Positions 48,299-56,870 of a DNA stretch of 64,000 bases are shown here, one piece after another. The stretch is from NCBI GenBank assembly GCA_964371405.1, contig CAYJLV010000017.1, positions 1-64,000 on the forward strand, written 5' to 3'. Each line of letters begins with the position of its first letter. The first letter of the stretch is position 1. The notes below the pieces were generated by a model that ran no database searches, was not told the DNA's origin, and saw nothing but the letters and a program-made list of their open reading frames with translations. A program made the translations under genes and the position numbers. Source of the stretch: JAMHWF01 sp964371405. Lineage in GTDB: Bacteria > Pseudomonadota > Gammaproteobacteria > Burkholderiales > Burkholderiaceae_C.

Positions 48299-49112
48299 GC
48301 ACCCGACGCCCCCGCCGACGCTCGTCTTCTCGCACGCCAACGGCTTCGCGGCGTCGACCTACGAGACGCTGTTCGACATCTGGCGCAAGGCCGGCTGGCG
48401 CGTGCACGCGCTGGAGAAGTTCGGCCACGATCCGAAGTACCCGGTGACGAGCAACTGGCCGCACCTGCGCGACCAGCTGACCGACTTCGTGCGCCGCGAG
48501 GTCGGTGCGCCTGTCGTCTTCGTCGGTCATTCGCTCGGCGGCTATCTGAGCCTGCTCGCCGCCTGCCAGTGCCCCGAGCTGGCGCGCGCCGTCGTGCTGC
48601 TCGATTCGCCGCTGGTCGCCGGCTGGCGCGCGCACAGCCTGCACATGGCCAAGGTGAGCGGGCTGATCGCGCGCGTCTCGCCGGGTCGCATCGCCCGGCG
48701 CCGCCGCCACGAATGGCCCGACACCGACGCGGTCAACGCGCATTTCGCGCCCAAGGCGGCGTTCGCGCGCTGGGACTCGCGCGTCCTCGCCGACTATGTG
48801 CACCACGGCACCGAGTCCGTCGCCGGCGGGCGCAGCCTCGCGTTCCGGCGCGAGGTCGAGGCGCGCATCTACGAAACGCTGCCGCACCACATGCCGCAGC
48901 TGATGCAGCGCCACCCGCTGCGCGCGCCGGCGGCCTTCGTCGCCGGCACGCATTCGCGCGAGCTGCGCCAGGTCGGCCTCGCGGCGACGCGCCGCCTGAC
49001 GCACGAGCGCATCTCGTGGATCGAGGGCAGCCACCTGTTTCCGTTCGAGCGGCCGGTCGAGACGGCGCGCGAAGTGCTGCGCTGGGTCGAGGAGCTGCTC
49101 GCCGCGCGCTGA
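48291..49112 (+). CDS. Alpha/beta hydrolase
   Basis: This 273-residue hydrolase has the nucleophile elbow GHSLGG (about residue 90), the oxyanion-region FSHANGFAAS near the N terminus, and a terminal histidine in IEGSHLFPFERP. The substrate is unknown; esterase or lipase-like activity is likely. The start is a TTG at 48291 that overlaps the stop of the proteasome-type protease gene by 8 bp, so the two are probably translated together. Confidence 0.85.
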   Translation: MSEHPTPPPTLVFSHANGFAASTYETLFDIWRKAGWRVHALEKFGHDPKYPVTSNWPHLRDQLTDFVRREVGAPVVFVGHSLGGYLSLLAACQCPELARAVVLLDSPLVAGWRAHSLHMAKVSGLIARVSPGRIARRRRHEWPDTDAVNAHFAPKAAFARWDSRVLADYVHHGTESVAGGRSLAFRREVEARIYETLPHHMPQLMQRHPLRAPAAFVAGTHSRELRQVGLAATRRLTHERISWIEGSHLFPFERPVETAREVLRWVEELLAAR

Positions 49113-49126
49113 GCGGCGGCGCGGCG

Positions 49127-50029
49127 TCAGCCGCGCGGATGGTGCTGCGCGTGCAGCGCGCGCAGCCGCTCGCGCGCGACGTGGGTGTAGATCTGCGTCG
49201 TCGAGATGTCGCTGTGGCCGAGCAGCATCTGCACCGCGCGCAGGTCGGCGCCATGGTTGAGCAGGTGCGTCGCGAAGGCATGGCGCAGCGTGTGCGGCGA
49301 CAGCGGCGTCGTGATGCCGGCGCGCAGCGCGTACTTGCGCACGAGCTGCCAGAACATCTGCCGCGTCATCGCGCCGCCGCGCGCCGTGACGAACAGCGCC
49401 TTGCTGGCCTGCCCCTTGAGGATCGCGGCACGGGCCTCGGCCAGATAGCGACGCAGCCAGCCGTGCGCCTCCTCGCCGAACGGCACGAGGCGCTCCTTCG
49501 AGCCCTTGCCGGTGACGCGCAGCACGCCTTCGGTCAGCCCGACGTGCACGCTCGCCAGCGTGACCAGTTCGCTGACGCGCAGCCCGCTCGCATACATCAG
49601 CTCGAGCATCGTGCGGTCGCGCAGGCCGAGCGGCGTGTCGGGGTCGGGCGCGCCGAGCAACGCCTCGATCTGCGCTTCGGTCAGCGTCTTGGGCACGCGC
49701 AGCGGCTGGCGCGCGGCGACGAGCTTCAAGGTCGGGTCGGCGGCGACGAGCTGCTCGCGCAGCGCCCAGCGGAAGTAGCGCTTGAAGACGGTGAGCCGCC
49801 GGTTCGCCGTGCTGGCGCGCGTCGCGGCATGGCGCTCGGTCGCATAGGCCAGCAGGTCGGCTTCGGTGCTGTCGTCGAGCGTGCGCCCGGCGCGCGACGC
49901 CAGCGCGCCGGCATAGAGCTGCAGGTCGCGCCGGTAGGCGGCGAGCGTGTTCGACGCGAGGCCGTCCTCGACCCACAGCGCGTCGACGAAGCGGTCGATC
50001 GACGCCAGGCTCTGCTCGCGCGGCGTCAT
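49127..50029 (-). CDS. xerD: Site-specific tyrosine recombinase XerD
   Basis: This 300-residue recombinase resolves chromosome dimers at dif with XerC. It has the N-terminal SAM-like domain and catalytic residues Arg (ASGLRVSELVTL), Lys (GKGSKERLVPFG), His and Arg (PHTLRHAFATHLL), His (LLGHSDISTTQ) and Tyr (IYTHV). The length and the lack of any phage or integron gene nearby support the housekeeping XerD rather than a mobile integrase. It is convergent with the hydrolase gene. Confidence 0.95.
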   Translation of the reverse strand: MTPREQSLASIDRFVDALWVEDGLASNTLAAYRRDLQLYAGALASRAGRTLDDSTEADLLAYATERHAATRASTANRRLTVFKRYFRWALREQLVAADPTLKLVAARQPLRVPKTLTEAQIEALLGAPDPDTPLGLRDRTMLELMYASGLRVSELVTLASVHVGLTEGVLRVTGKGSKERLVPFGEEAHGWLRRYLAEARAAILKGQASKALFVTARGGAMTRQMFWQLVRKYALRAGITTPLSPHTLRHAFATHLLNHGADLRAVQMLLGHSDISTTQIYTHVARERLRALHAQHHPRG

Positions 50030-50048
50030 CGCGACGGCGTTCCGCGCC

Positions 50049-51104
50049 TCAGTCGAGCTTGAGCTTCTGCGTCTCGACGACCTTCTTGTAGACCTCGTGC
50101 TCGGCCTTGATCTGCGCCGCGAACTGCTCGGGCGTGTTGGCCACGATCAGCGAGCCGGTGTCCTCGATGCGCTTCTTCACCACCGGATCGTCGATCGCCT
50201 TCTTGACGGCCGCGTGTACCTTGTCGACGATGTCCTTGGACAGGCTCTTGGGCCCGAGCACGCCGTAGTAGGCCATGCGGTTGACGCCTTCGAGGCCGAC
50301 CTCCTTGAACGTCGGCACGTCCGGCAGCACGGCCAGGCGCTGCGGCGCGGCGACGACGATGGCGATCAACCGGCCGTCCTTGATGAAGGGCAGCGCCGAC
50401 GGCAGGTTGTCGAAGATGATCGGCACCTGCCCCGCCACCGTGTCGTTGAGCGCCGGGCCGGCGCCGCGGTACGGGATATGCGCCATGAACACGCCCGCCA
50501 GGCTCTTGTACAGCTCGGTCTGCAGGTGGCCGATACCGCCGGTGCCCGAGCTGGCGTAGCTGTACTTGCCGGGGTTCTTCTTCAGCTCGGCGACGAAACC
50601 CTTGTAGTCCCTGGCCGGGAACGACGGGTGGACGGCGATCACGTTGGGCGTCGCCGCGATGTTGATGACGGGCGTGAAGTCGGTCAGCGGGTTGTAGCCG
50701 ATCCTGGTGTTGATCGCCGGATTGGCCGCCGTCGTCGACACCGTCGCCATGCCGAGCGCGTGGCCGTCGGGCGGCTGCTTGATCAGCTCGAGCGCGCCGA
50801 TCGATCCGCCGCCGCCGCTCTTGTTCTCGACCAGCACCTGCTGGCCCAGCGAGGCGGCCATCTTCTCCGAGACGATGCGCGCGATGATGTCCGTCGTGCC
50901 GCCGGGGGCGAACGGCACGATCAGCCGCACCGGCTTGCTCGGGTAACCCTGCGCCGATGCGGCCTGGGCGAAAGCGAGGCCGGCAGCAGCGGCGAGGCCC
51001 ACAAGGAAACCCCGGGCCGCCCCAGGCTTCCTTGACCCCCGCGGGGGGCGGGCTGGGCGCAGCCCGGCCCTGGGGGCGCTCACAAGACGGGTGCGGATCG
51101 TCAT
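50049..51104 (-). CDS. Bug family tripartite tricarboxylate transporter receptor
   Basis: This 351-residue periplasmic solute-binding protein has the family start YPSKPVRLIVPFAPGGTTDI and the conserved loop ASSGTGGIGHLQ. It captures an organic acid for uptake; the substrate is unknown and no TctA/TctB permease genes are nearby, which is usual for Bug proteins. The signal peptide is odd: between MTIRTRL and the hydrophobic core FLVGLAAAAGLAFA lie about 25 Arg/Pro-rich residues encoded by a GC-rich palindromic repeat. The mature part begins near residue 52. Confidence 0.9.
   Translation of the reverse strand: MTIRTRLVSAPRAGLRPARPPRGSRKPGAARGFLVGLAAAAGLAFAQAASAQGYPSKPVRLIVPFAPGGTTDIIARIVSEKMAASLGQQVLVENKSGGGGSIGALELIKQPPDGHALGMATVSTTAANPAINTRIGYNPLTDFTPVINIAATPNVIAVHPSFPARDYKGFVAELKKNPGKYSYASSGTGGIGHLQTELYKSLAGVFMAHIPYRGAGPALNDTVAGQVPIIFDNLPSALPFIKDGRLIAIVVAAPQRLAVLPDVPTFKEVGLEGVNRMAYYGVLGPKSLSKDIVDKVHAAVKKAIDDPVVKKRIEDTGSLIVANTPEQFAAQIKAEHEVYKKVVETQKLKLD
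51019..51077. repeat. GC-rich palindromic repeat in the receptor's signal-peptide codons
   Basis: Outer arms GCCCCAGG (51019-51026) and CCTGGGGGC (51069-51077) enclose CCCCCGC/GCGGGGGG-like and CGGGCTG/CAGCCCG stems. The element is inside the 5' end of the Bug-receptor gene and keeps its reading frame open. It resembles the other GC-rich intergenic palindromes of this window. Confidence 0.5.
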
Positions 51105-51144
51105 CGTCGGATCTCCTTGTGTGGTTCGGTTCGAGTCGAGGCTT

Positions 51145-51762
51145 TCAGATCGGCGGCCCGCCGAGCAGGCCGGCCTTGAGTTCCTTGTCGGTCGGCCGCT
51201 CGCCGAGGAAGGTCAGCAGCAGCGCCGCGTACAGGTCGTCGCCGGGCAGCGTCGCGCCGCGGCGCGTGCCGTTGACCGTCATCACGAGCCCGCTGTCGGG
51301 AATGTAGTCGAGGTCGATCGTATCGCCCTTGCGGAGCAACCCGATGGCGTCGATCGCCGCGCCGAACTGCTGCACCCGCTCGCGCAGGCGCTCCTGTTCG
51401 GCAGCCGGCACGTTGCGCGCCACGCCCTTGTGCAGCGCCTTCGAGAACTCGACCGACTGCACCTCGACCATCATGCGCAGGCGCAGGCGCTTCGGCCCCG
51501 GCACGGCGAGCACCTGCGCCGGCGTCGTCACCTTGCGGCCGAGGTAGAGCGCGGCGGCATACGCCTTGAGCACCGTGATCGCGCGCAGGCCGACGCCGTT
51601 GAGCTGCAGCGGCGCGTCGGCCAGGCGGATCTGCTCGTCGAAGGTGAAACCCTCGACGACGCGCGCCGACAGCGGCAGCGCGAGCGCCAGGCAGCACAGG
51701 CCCACGGCGGCAGTGCGGCGCAGTGCGGCGGCCGCGCGCTCGTTGTTCGGCAGTCTCTTCAT
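51145..51762 (-). CDS. Chalcone isomerase-like secreted protein
   Basis: This 205-residue protein has an N-terminal signal peptide (AAVGLCCLALALPLSA, cleavage near residue 28) and the chalcone-isomerase-like fold (GVGLRAITVLKAYAAALYLG, LMTVNG-type strand near GLVMTVNGTRRG). Bacterial members are periplasmic or exported, with unknown activity. The ATG at 51762 sits four bases after a perfect 10-bp hairpin in the leader, which could restrict ribosome access. It lies 41 bp upstream of the Bug-receptor gene's start on the same strand, possibly cotranscribed. Confidence 0.87.
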   Translation of the reverse strand: MKRLPNNERAAAALRRTAAVGLCCLALALPLSARVVEGFTFDEQIRLADAPLQLNGVGLRAITVLKAYAAALYLGRKVTTPAQVLAVPGPKRLRLRMMVEVQSVEFSKALHKGVARNVPAAEQERLRERVQQFGAAIDAIGLLRKGDTIDLDYIPDSGLVMTVNGTRRGATLPGDDLYAALLLTFLGERPTDKELKAGLLGGPPI

Positions 51763-51766
51763 CGGT

Positions 51767-51798
51767 GCGTTGCAGGAGTCCAAGTGTGCCTGCAACGC
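51767..51798 (-). promoter_or_regulatory. Leader hairpin abutting a start codon
   Basis: A perfect 10-bp inverted repeat, GCGTTGCAGG/CCTGCAACGC with a 12-nt loop, ends only four bases before the ATG at 51762. It would place the ribosome-binding region of the chalcone isomerase-like gene inside or against a stable stem. It might also form part of the end of the upstream porin transcript. No T-tract is present. Confidence 0.45.
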
Positions 51799-51915
51799 GC
51801 GGCGGTGCCGATCCGCCGACACCACGCCGCGGACGCGGATTGTCGGTGTCGTGATCGCGCCCGCCGGACTTCCGACGCTGCCGGGCACGGCGAGCGCGCC
51901 CGGCGACCGCGGGAG

Positions 51916-52905
51916 CTAGAAGCTGTGCTTCACGCCCAGATCGAACGCCGTGGTTCGCGTCAGTCCCTCGCGCTTGGCCGAGCCGGCGTCGGCGTACAGC
52001 GCGGTGCGTTTGCTCAACGCATGCTCGTAGCCGAGGCCGAACTTGGCCAGCCTGTTGTTCGTGCCTGTCGGATCGAGCCGCGCATAAACTGCCTTCAGGC
52101 GGCCGGCACCGAGCGGGGCGGTGACACCGACACTCCACGCCTTGCGCTCCAGGTTGGCCACCTTCGACGTCGAGTACGCGACCATCGGTCGCACGACGCC
52201 GAGGTCGTAGGCCGCGCCGAGCACCCACAGCCGGTTGCTGCTGTCCACCTGGTCGAGGCCGAGGCCGACGTACAGCGGCCCTGCGCTGTACCGCAGGTGG
52301 CCGCCGACGGCGCGCTTGTTGGCGGGCGAGGTGCGCACGCCTTCGCCGGCGGAGACGGCAAGCTGGGCCGAGAAGCCGCCCCACACGGGCGAGCGATAGC
52401 CCACCGTGTTATTGCTGCGCACGTCGCCGTCGACGCGGTAGGCGGCGAGCAGGTAGTCATCCCGCGTGCGACCGACCGTGTCGCCGCCGAACGGATCGAG
52501 CGCGTCGGCAATCCAGTATGCGGGCAGGTAATCGCGACCCAGGTAGAGGGTGCCGGCGGCGTTCGAGCCCAGCTCGACGATCGAGCGGCCGTTCCACATC
52601 ACGTTGGCGTTCTGCTGCGCCCCGGTGTCGGCGTTGAGACGGTGCTCGAGCAGCGCGCCGGCCTGCAGGCCATTGCCGAGATCCTCGCGCACACGCACGC
52701 CGAGCCGCGACGACGAGCCGCCGCGCACGTCCCAGCGGCTGCCGGCCGCACCGGTCTGGCCGTTGCCGCCGGCCAGCGCACTCGTGCCGTCATCCTGCTT
52801 CGTGACGCCGACATCGAGCCGGCCATAGATCGTGATGCCGGACTGCGCCGCGACGGGGCCCGCCACGGCGGCGGCGAAGGCACAGACGCAAAGGGATTTG
52901 TTCAT
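51916..52905 (-). CDS. Gram-negative porin
   Basis: This 329-residue outer-membrane protein has a signal peptide (MNKSLCVCAFAAAVAGPVAAQS), begins its barrel with GITIYGRLDVGV, and ends in the aromatic C-terminal signature LGVKHSF. It is a Burkholderiales-type (OmpC/Omp32-like) trimeric diffusion porin; ion preference cannot be deduced. The gene stands alone between queG and the chalcone isomerase-like gene. The 104-bp leader has no obvious promoter. Confidence 0.93.
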   Translation of the reverse strand: MNKSLCVCAFAAAVAGPVAAQSGITIYGRLDVGVTKQDDGTSALAGGNGQTGAAGSRWDVRGGSSSRLGVRVREDLGNGLQAGALLEHRLNADTGAQQNANVMWNGRSIVELGSNAAGTLYLGRDYLPAYWIADALDPFGGDTVGRTRDDYLLAAYRVDGDVRSNNTVGYRSPVWGGFSAQLAVSAGEGVRTSPANKRAVGGHLRYSAGPLYVGLGLDQVDSSNRLWVLGAAYDLGVVRPMVAYSTSKVANLERKAWSVGVTAPLGAGRLKAVYARLDPTGTNNRLAKFGLGYEHALSKRTALYADAGSAKREGLTRTTAFDLGVKHSF

Positions 52906-53009
52906 GGATTCGCAACACTGAAATTGGACAAGCCTCGCATTCCAGCGGTTGTCGATGAAAGTGTGATGACAGGTTCGCGCGCCGCCGCCGCGCGCGCGGG
53001 CGTCCAAGG

Positions 53010-54113
53010 TCAGCGGTCGTCGGCAGCGGCCCGAGCCTGCGCCAGCGCCCAGTCGATGTGCTCGCGCACCAGCGGGCTGGCGATCTCGCGCGCTTCGCGC
53101 AGCGCGCGCGCGATGTCCGCGTCGCCGGTGGCGCGCAGCGCGTTGCCGAGCGCCACCGCGAGGTTGCGGCGCCAGCGCTCGTGGCCGATGCGGCGGATCG
53201 CGCTGCCTTCGGTGCGGCGCAGGAACTCGGCCTCGTCCCAGCGCCAGAGCTCGAGCAGCGTCGCGTCGGCCAGGCCCTCGCGCACATCGAAGTCGGGCAG
53301 CGGCGAGCGCCGCGCGTACTTGTTCCACGGGCAGACGAGCTGGCAGTCGTCGCAGCCGTAGACGCGGTTGCCGATCGGCGCACGCAGCTCGGGCGGGATC
53401 GGCCCGTCGTGCTCGATCGTCAGGTACGAGATGCAGCGCCGCGCGTCGAGGCGGTACGGCGCGACGATGGCGCGCGTCGGGCAGACGTCGATGCACGCGG
53501 TGCAGTGGCCGCAGTGCCCGGTCTCGGGCAGCGTTACCGGCAGCGCCAGGTCGACGCAGATCTCGCCGAGGAAGAACATCGAGCCGGCGTCGCGCGCCAG
53601 CGCCAGCGTGTGCTTGCCGCGCCAGCCGGTGCCGGCGCGCGCGGCCAGCTCCACTTCGAGCAGCGGCGCCGAATCGGTGAAGACCCGATGGCCATAGGGG
53701 CCGACCCAGCCGGTCAGCGCATCGGCGAGCTGCTGCAGCCGCGCGCGCAGCACCTTGTGGTAGTCGCGGCCTCGCGCATAGATCGACAGCGCCGCCTGCC
53801 GCGGCGCGCCGAGGCGCCGCCACTCGACGGCGCGCCAGTCGTCCGGCGTTTCACGCGGCAGGTAATCGGCGCGCACCGTGATCACGCGCAGCGTGCCGGG
53901 CACCAGCTCGGCTGGCCGCGCGCGCTTCATGCCGTGACGCTGCATGTAGTCCATGCGTCCATGCCAGCCCTCGGCGAGCCAGGCGGCAAGCCCCGGCTCG
54001 GCGTCGGACAGGTCCGCGTCGGCGATGCCGATCTGGGAGAATCCGAGCGCCGTGGCGTGCGCGCGCAGACGCGCGAGCACGTCGTCGATGTCAACGAGAG
54101 ACCGGTCGCGCAT
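53010..54113 (-). CDS. queG: Epoxyqueuosine reductase
   Basis: This 367-residue cobalamin- and Fe-S-dependent enzyme makes the last step of queuosine synthesis in tRNA. It has the two [4Fe-4S] motifs CGHCTACIDVCPTRAI and CDDCQLVCPWN and a C-terminal HEAT-like tail. The ATG at 54113 gives a normal start; a GTG six codons earlier lies inside the divergent tsaE coding start. Its need for cobalamin fits the presence of a cobalamin-regulated receptor at about 19 kb. Confidence 0.94.
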   Translation of the reverse strand: MRDRSLVDIDDVLARLRAHATALGFSQIGIADADLSDAEPGLAAWLAEGWHGRMDYMQRHGMKRARPAELVPGTLRVITVRADYLPRETPDDWRAVEWRRLGAPRQAALSIYARGRDYHKVLRARLQQLADALTGWVGPYGHRVFTDSAPLLEVELAARAGTGWRGKHTLALARDAGSMFFLGEICVDLALPVTLPETGHCGHCTACIDVCPTRAIVAPYRLDARRCISYLTIEHDGPIPPELRAPIGNRVYGCDDCQLVCPWNKYARRSPLPDFDVREGLADATLLELWRWDEAEFLRRTEGSAIRRIGHERWRRNLAVALGNALRATGDADIARALREAREIASPLVREHIDWALAQARAAADDR

Positions 54114-54577
54114 TGCCCATTCTAGGAACACGCACGCTGCACTGGGCCGACGAGTCGGCCTGCGAAGCGACGGCCCGCGAGCTGGCCGCGCGGGCCGCGA
54201 TCCGCGACGCCTGCATCGAACTGCGCGGCGCGCTCGGCGCCGGCAAGACGACCTTCGCGCGCCACCTGCTGCGCGCGCTCGGCGTCGAGGGGCGCGTCAA
54301 GAGCCCGAGCTATGCACTGATGGAGCCGTACCGCGTCGCCGGCCTCGACGCCTGGCACTTCGACTTCTACCGCTTCGACGACCCGCACGAATGGGAGGAC
54401 GCGGGCTTTCGCGACGTGTTCGCGCAGCCCGGGCTCAAGCTCGTCGAGTGGCCCGAGCGCGCCGCCGGTCTGCTGCCCGAGGCCGACCTGCACATTTCGA
54501 TCGAGCTGTTGGACGAGACGCGGCGCCACGTCGCCTTCGAGGCCGGCACGGCGCGCGGCCTGGAGCTGCTGCCGTGA
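54113..54577 (+). CDS. tsaE: tRNA threonylcarbamoyladenosine biosynthesis ATPase TsaE
   Basis: This 154-residue ATPase works with TsaB and TsaD in t6A synthesis. It shows Walker A LRGALGAGKTTFARHLL, the following KSPSYALMEPY switch segment, and the C-terminal EWPERAAGLLP. The only credible start is a TTG at 54113, which shares its first base with the first base of the queG ATG on the other strand, so the pair has no intergenic space. Its stop overlaps the amiC start. Confidence 0.9.
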   Translation: MPILGTRTLHWADESACEATARELAARAAIRDACIELRGALGAGKTTFARHLLRALGVEGRVKSPSYALMEPYRVAGLDAWHFDFYRFDDPHEWEDAGFRDVFAQPGLKLVEWPERAAGLLPEADLHISIELLDETRRHVAFEAGTARGLELLP

Positions 54578-55881
54578 TGCAACGGCGTTCGGCGTTGCGT
54601 GGCCTCGGCGCCTTGGCGCTGCTGCTGGGCCGGGCCGAGATCGCGCGCGGCGCGACGATCCTCGCCGTGCGCGTCTGGCCGGCCGCCGAGTACACGCGCG
54701 TGACGATCGAGTCCGACACCGAGCTTGCCGCGAAGCACTTCGTGCTCGACAACCCCGACCGCCTCGTCATCGACGTCGAAGGTCTCGAGCTGAGCGCGCA
54801 ACTGCGCGAGCTCGTCGGCAAGGTCAGCGGCGACGACCCCTACATCGCCGGCCTGCGCGTCGGCCAGTACCAGCCGCGTGTCGTGCGCCTGGTGTTCGAC
54901 TTGAAGCAGCCTGTCGCGCCGCAGTTGTTCGCGCTGGCGCCGGTCGCCGCCTACCAGCACCGCATGCTGTTCGACCTGCGGCCGGTGCACGAGCGCGACC
55001 CGCTGCTCGCGTTGCTGCGCGAGAAGACCGCCGAGCCCTCCGCGCCGCAGCCGGCGCCCGACGTGCTCGGCGAGTTCATCGGCCGTGTCGAGCGGCCCGC
55101 GCCGCCGCCACGGCCGGGCGCGCCGCCGCCGGCGCCTGCCGCACCCGCCGACACGCCGCAGGGCAAGCTCGATCGCCTGATCGTCGTCGCGCTCGACCCC
55201 GGCCATGGCGGCGAGGACCCCGGCGCGATCGGCCGGCGCGGCCTGCGCGAGAAGGACGTGGTGCTCGCCGTCGCGCTGCGCCTGCGCGACCGCATCAACG
55301 CCCTGCCCGGCTTTCGCGCGATGCTCACGCGAGACGGCGATTATTTCGTGCCGCTGCAGCAGCGCGTCGCGAAGGCGCGCCGCGTGCAGGCCGACCTGTT
55401 CGTCTCGATCCACGCCGATGCCTTCCTCACGCCGCAAGCGCGCGGCGCGTCGGTGTTCGCGCTGTCGGAGAAGGGCGCGACCAGCGCCGCCGCGCGCTGG
55501 ATGGCCGATCGGGAGAACACGTCGGACCTGGTCGGCGGCGCCAACATCAAGGCCAAGGACGCCGGCGTGCTGCGCACGCTGCTCGACATGAGCACGACGG
55601 CGCAGATCAAGGACAGCCTGAGGATCGGCCATGAGGTGCTGCGCCGCATCGAGCGCATCGCCCGGCTGCACAAGCCGCGCGTCGAGCAGGCGGGCTTCGC
55701 CGTGCTGAAGGCCCCCGACATCCCGTCGATCCTGGTCGAGACGGCGTTCATCTCGAACCCCGAGGAAGAAGCCAAGCTGCGCGACCCGGTCTACCAGGCG
55801 CAACTCGTCGACGCGCTCGCCGGCGGCATCCAGCGCTACTTCGCGAAGAACCCGCCGATCGCGCGGCAGCGGGTGCTATGA
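54577..55881 (+). CDS. amiC: N-acetylmuramoyl-L-alanine amidase AmiC-type
   Basis: This 434-residue septal cell-wall amidase has a twin-arginine-type signal (MQRRSALRGLGALALLLG), an N-terminal AMIN domain (about 30-140) that targets peptidoglycan, a Pro/Ala linker, and the amidase_3 domain (about 205-425) with the zinc histidine in DPGHGGEDPG, FVSIHADAF and VETAFISNPEEE. The tsaE-amiC order is conserved and usually continues to mutL; here a palindrome and two minus-strand genes intervene. Confidence 0.95.
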   Translation: MQRRSALRGLGALALLLGRAEIARGATILAVRVWPAAEYTRVTIESDTELAAKHFVLDNPDRLVIDVEGLELSAQLRELVGKVSGDDPYIAGLRVGQYQPRVVRLVFDLKQPVAPQLFALAPVAAYQHRMLFDLRPVHERDPLLALLREKTAEPSAPQPAPDVLGEFIGRVERPAPPPRPGAPPPAPAAPADTPQGKLDRLIVVALDPGHGGEDPGAIGRRGLREKDVVLAVALRLRDRINALPGFRAMLTRDGDYFVPLQQRVAKARRVQADLFVSIHADAFLTPQARGASVFALSEKGATSAAARWMADRENTSDLVGGANIKAKDAGVLRTLLDMSTTAQIKDSLRIGHEVLRRIERIARLHKPRVEQAGFAVLKAPDIPSILVETAFISNPEEEAKLRDPVYQAQLVDALAGGIQRYFAKNPPIARQRVL

Positions 55882-55912
55882 ATCGCTGACGCATTTGCGA
55901 CGGCCTGAGCGG

Positions 55913-56014
55913 GCCGAGGCCACCGGGTGCCCTGCTCCGCTCATGTCCCCCGGCCCGCGCTGCGCGCGGCCTTCCTCCTTTGCTTCGCTACGCAGGGCAC
56001 CCGGCGTCCTCGGC
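55913..56014. repeat. 102-bp imperfect palindrome (MITE/REP-like)
   Basis: The left arm GCCGAGG-CCA-CCGGGTGCCCTGC (55913-55935) is the reverse complement of the right arm GCAGGGCACCCGG-CGT-CCTCGGC (55992-56014) except for three central bases on each side. Between them are 56 bp with a further GC hairpin. The element fills the middle of the 321-bp gap between amiC and the dedA-like gene; the rest of that gap shows no gene or other clear signal. Without a transposase it could be a mobilised miniature repeat or a structural RNA end. Confidence 0.65.
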
Positions 56015-56202
56015 TGAAGTGACGTCGGCGCGGTGCATGCATGTTGCGGCGCCTCGACCAATGGCACGACGCAGGATCAGGCCGGTGGGGCGTGCTGCAG
56101 AGTGAAGTAGAGGTGGAGGCTCGGCCGCTGGCCGGGCCGGGGGACATTAACGCAGCAGCTCGCCCCGCCGGCCTGATCCGGGGCATGCGAGCGATACATC
56201 GA

Positions 56203-56862
56203 TCAGACCGCGCCCGTCGCACCCGCCGCCCGCCGTCGCGCCCGCCACGCCCCCGCGATCGCGATCAGCCCCGGCACGACGATCATCGCCCAGATGATCT
56301 TGTCGAGGTGCTCCTTGACGAACGGGATGTTGCCGAACAGGTAGCCCGCGCCGATCAGGCCGCCGACCCAAAGTGCGCCGCCGGTGACGTCGTAGAAGGT
56401 GAACTTGGCGCGCGTCATCGCGGCGACGCCGGCGACGAAGGGCGCGAAGGTGCGCACGAAAGGCATGAAGCGCGCGATCACGATCGTGATGCCGCCATAG
56501 CGCTCGTAGAACTGGTGCGCCTGCTCGAACGCGCGCTTGTTGAACCAGCGCGACTGCTCCCACTGAAACACCTTGGGTCCGAACCAGCGCCCGATCGTGT
56601 AGTTGGTCTGGTTGCCGAGCACGGCCGCCGCCAGCAGCAGCGCGATCGACAGCGGCAGGCTCATCAGCCCGAGCCCGCACAGCGCGCCGACGACGAACAG
56701 CAGCGAGTCGCCGGGCAGGAACGGCATCACGACGACGCCGGTCTCGACGAAGATGATGGCGAACAGCAGCGCATAGACCCACGCGCCGTAGGTCTGCACG
56801 AACGTCGTCAGGTGCATGTCGACGTGCAGGATGAAGTCGATCAGGAAGGCGATGATTTCCAA
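56203..56862 (-). CDS. DedA family inner-membrane protein
   Basis: This 219-residue membrane protein has the DedA/VTT core (YGAWVYALLFAIIFVETGVVVMPFLPGDSLLFVVGAL, GNQTNYTIGRWFG, RFMPFVRTFAPFVAG). DedA proteins are linked to phospholipid scrambling and proton-dependent homeostasis. The start is a TTG at 56862, chosen because EIIAFLIDFIL matches the family start; no ATG is available before the first helix. It is 8 bp downstream of the Kef-type antiporter gene. Confidence 0.88.
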   Translation of the reverse strand: MEIIAFLIDFILHVDMHLTTFVQTYGAWVYALLFAIIFVETGVVVMPFLPGDSLLFVVGALCGLGLMSLPLSIALLLAAAVLGNQTNYTIGRWFGPKVFQWEQSRWFNKRAFEQAHQFYERYGGITIVIARFMPFVRTFAPFVAGVAAMTRAKFTFYDVTGGALWVGGLIGAGYLFGNIPFVKEHLDKIIWAMIVVPGLIAIAGAWRARRRAAGATGAV

Positions 56863-56870
56863 GGGCAGCC

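Noticed and set aside
49127..50029. Tyrosine recombinase as a sign of a prophage or integron
   Set aside because: It matches housekeeping XerD, with no attachment site, phage gene or tRNA disruption nearby.
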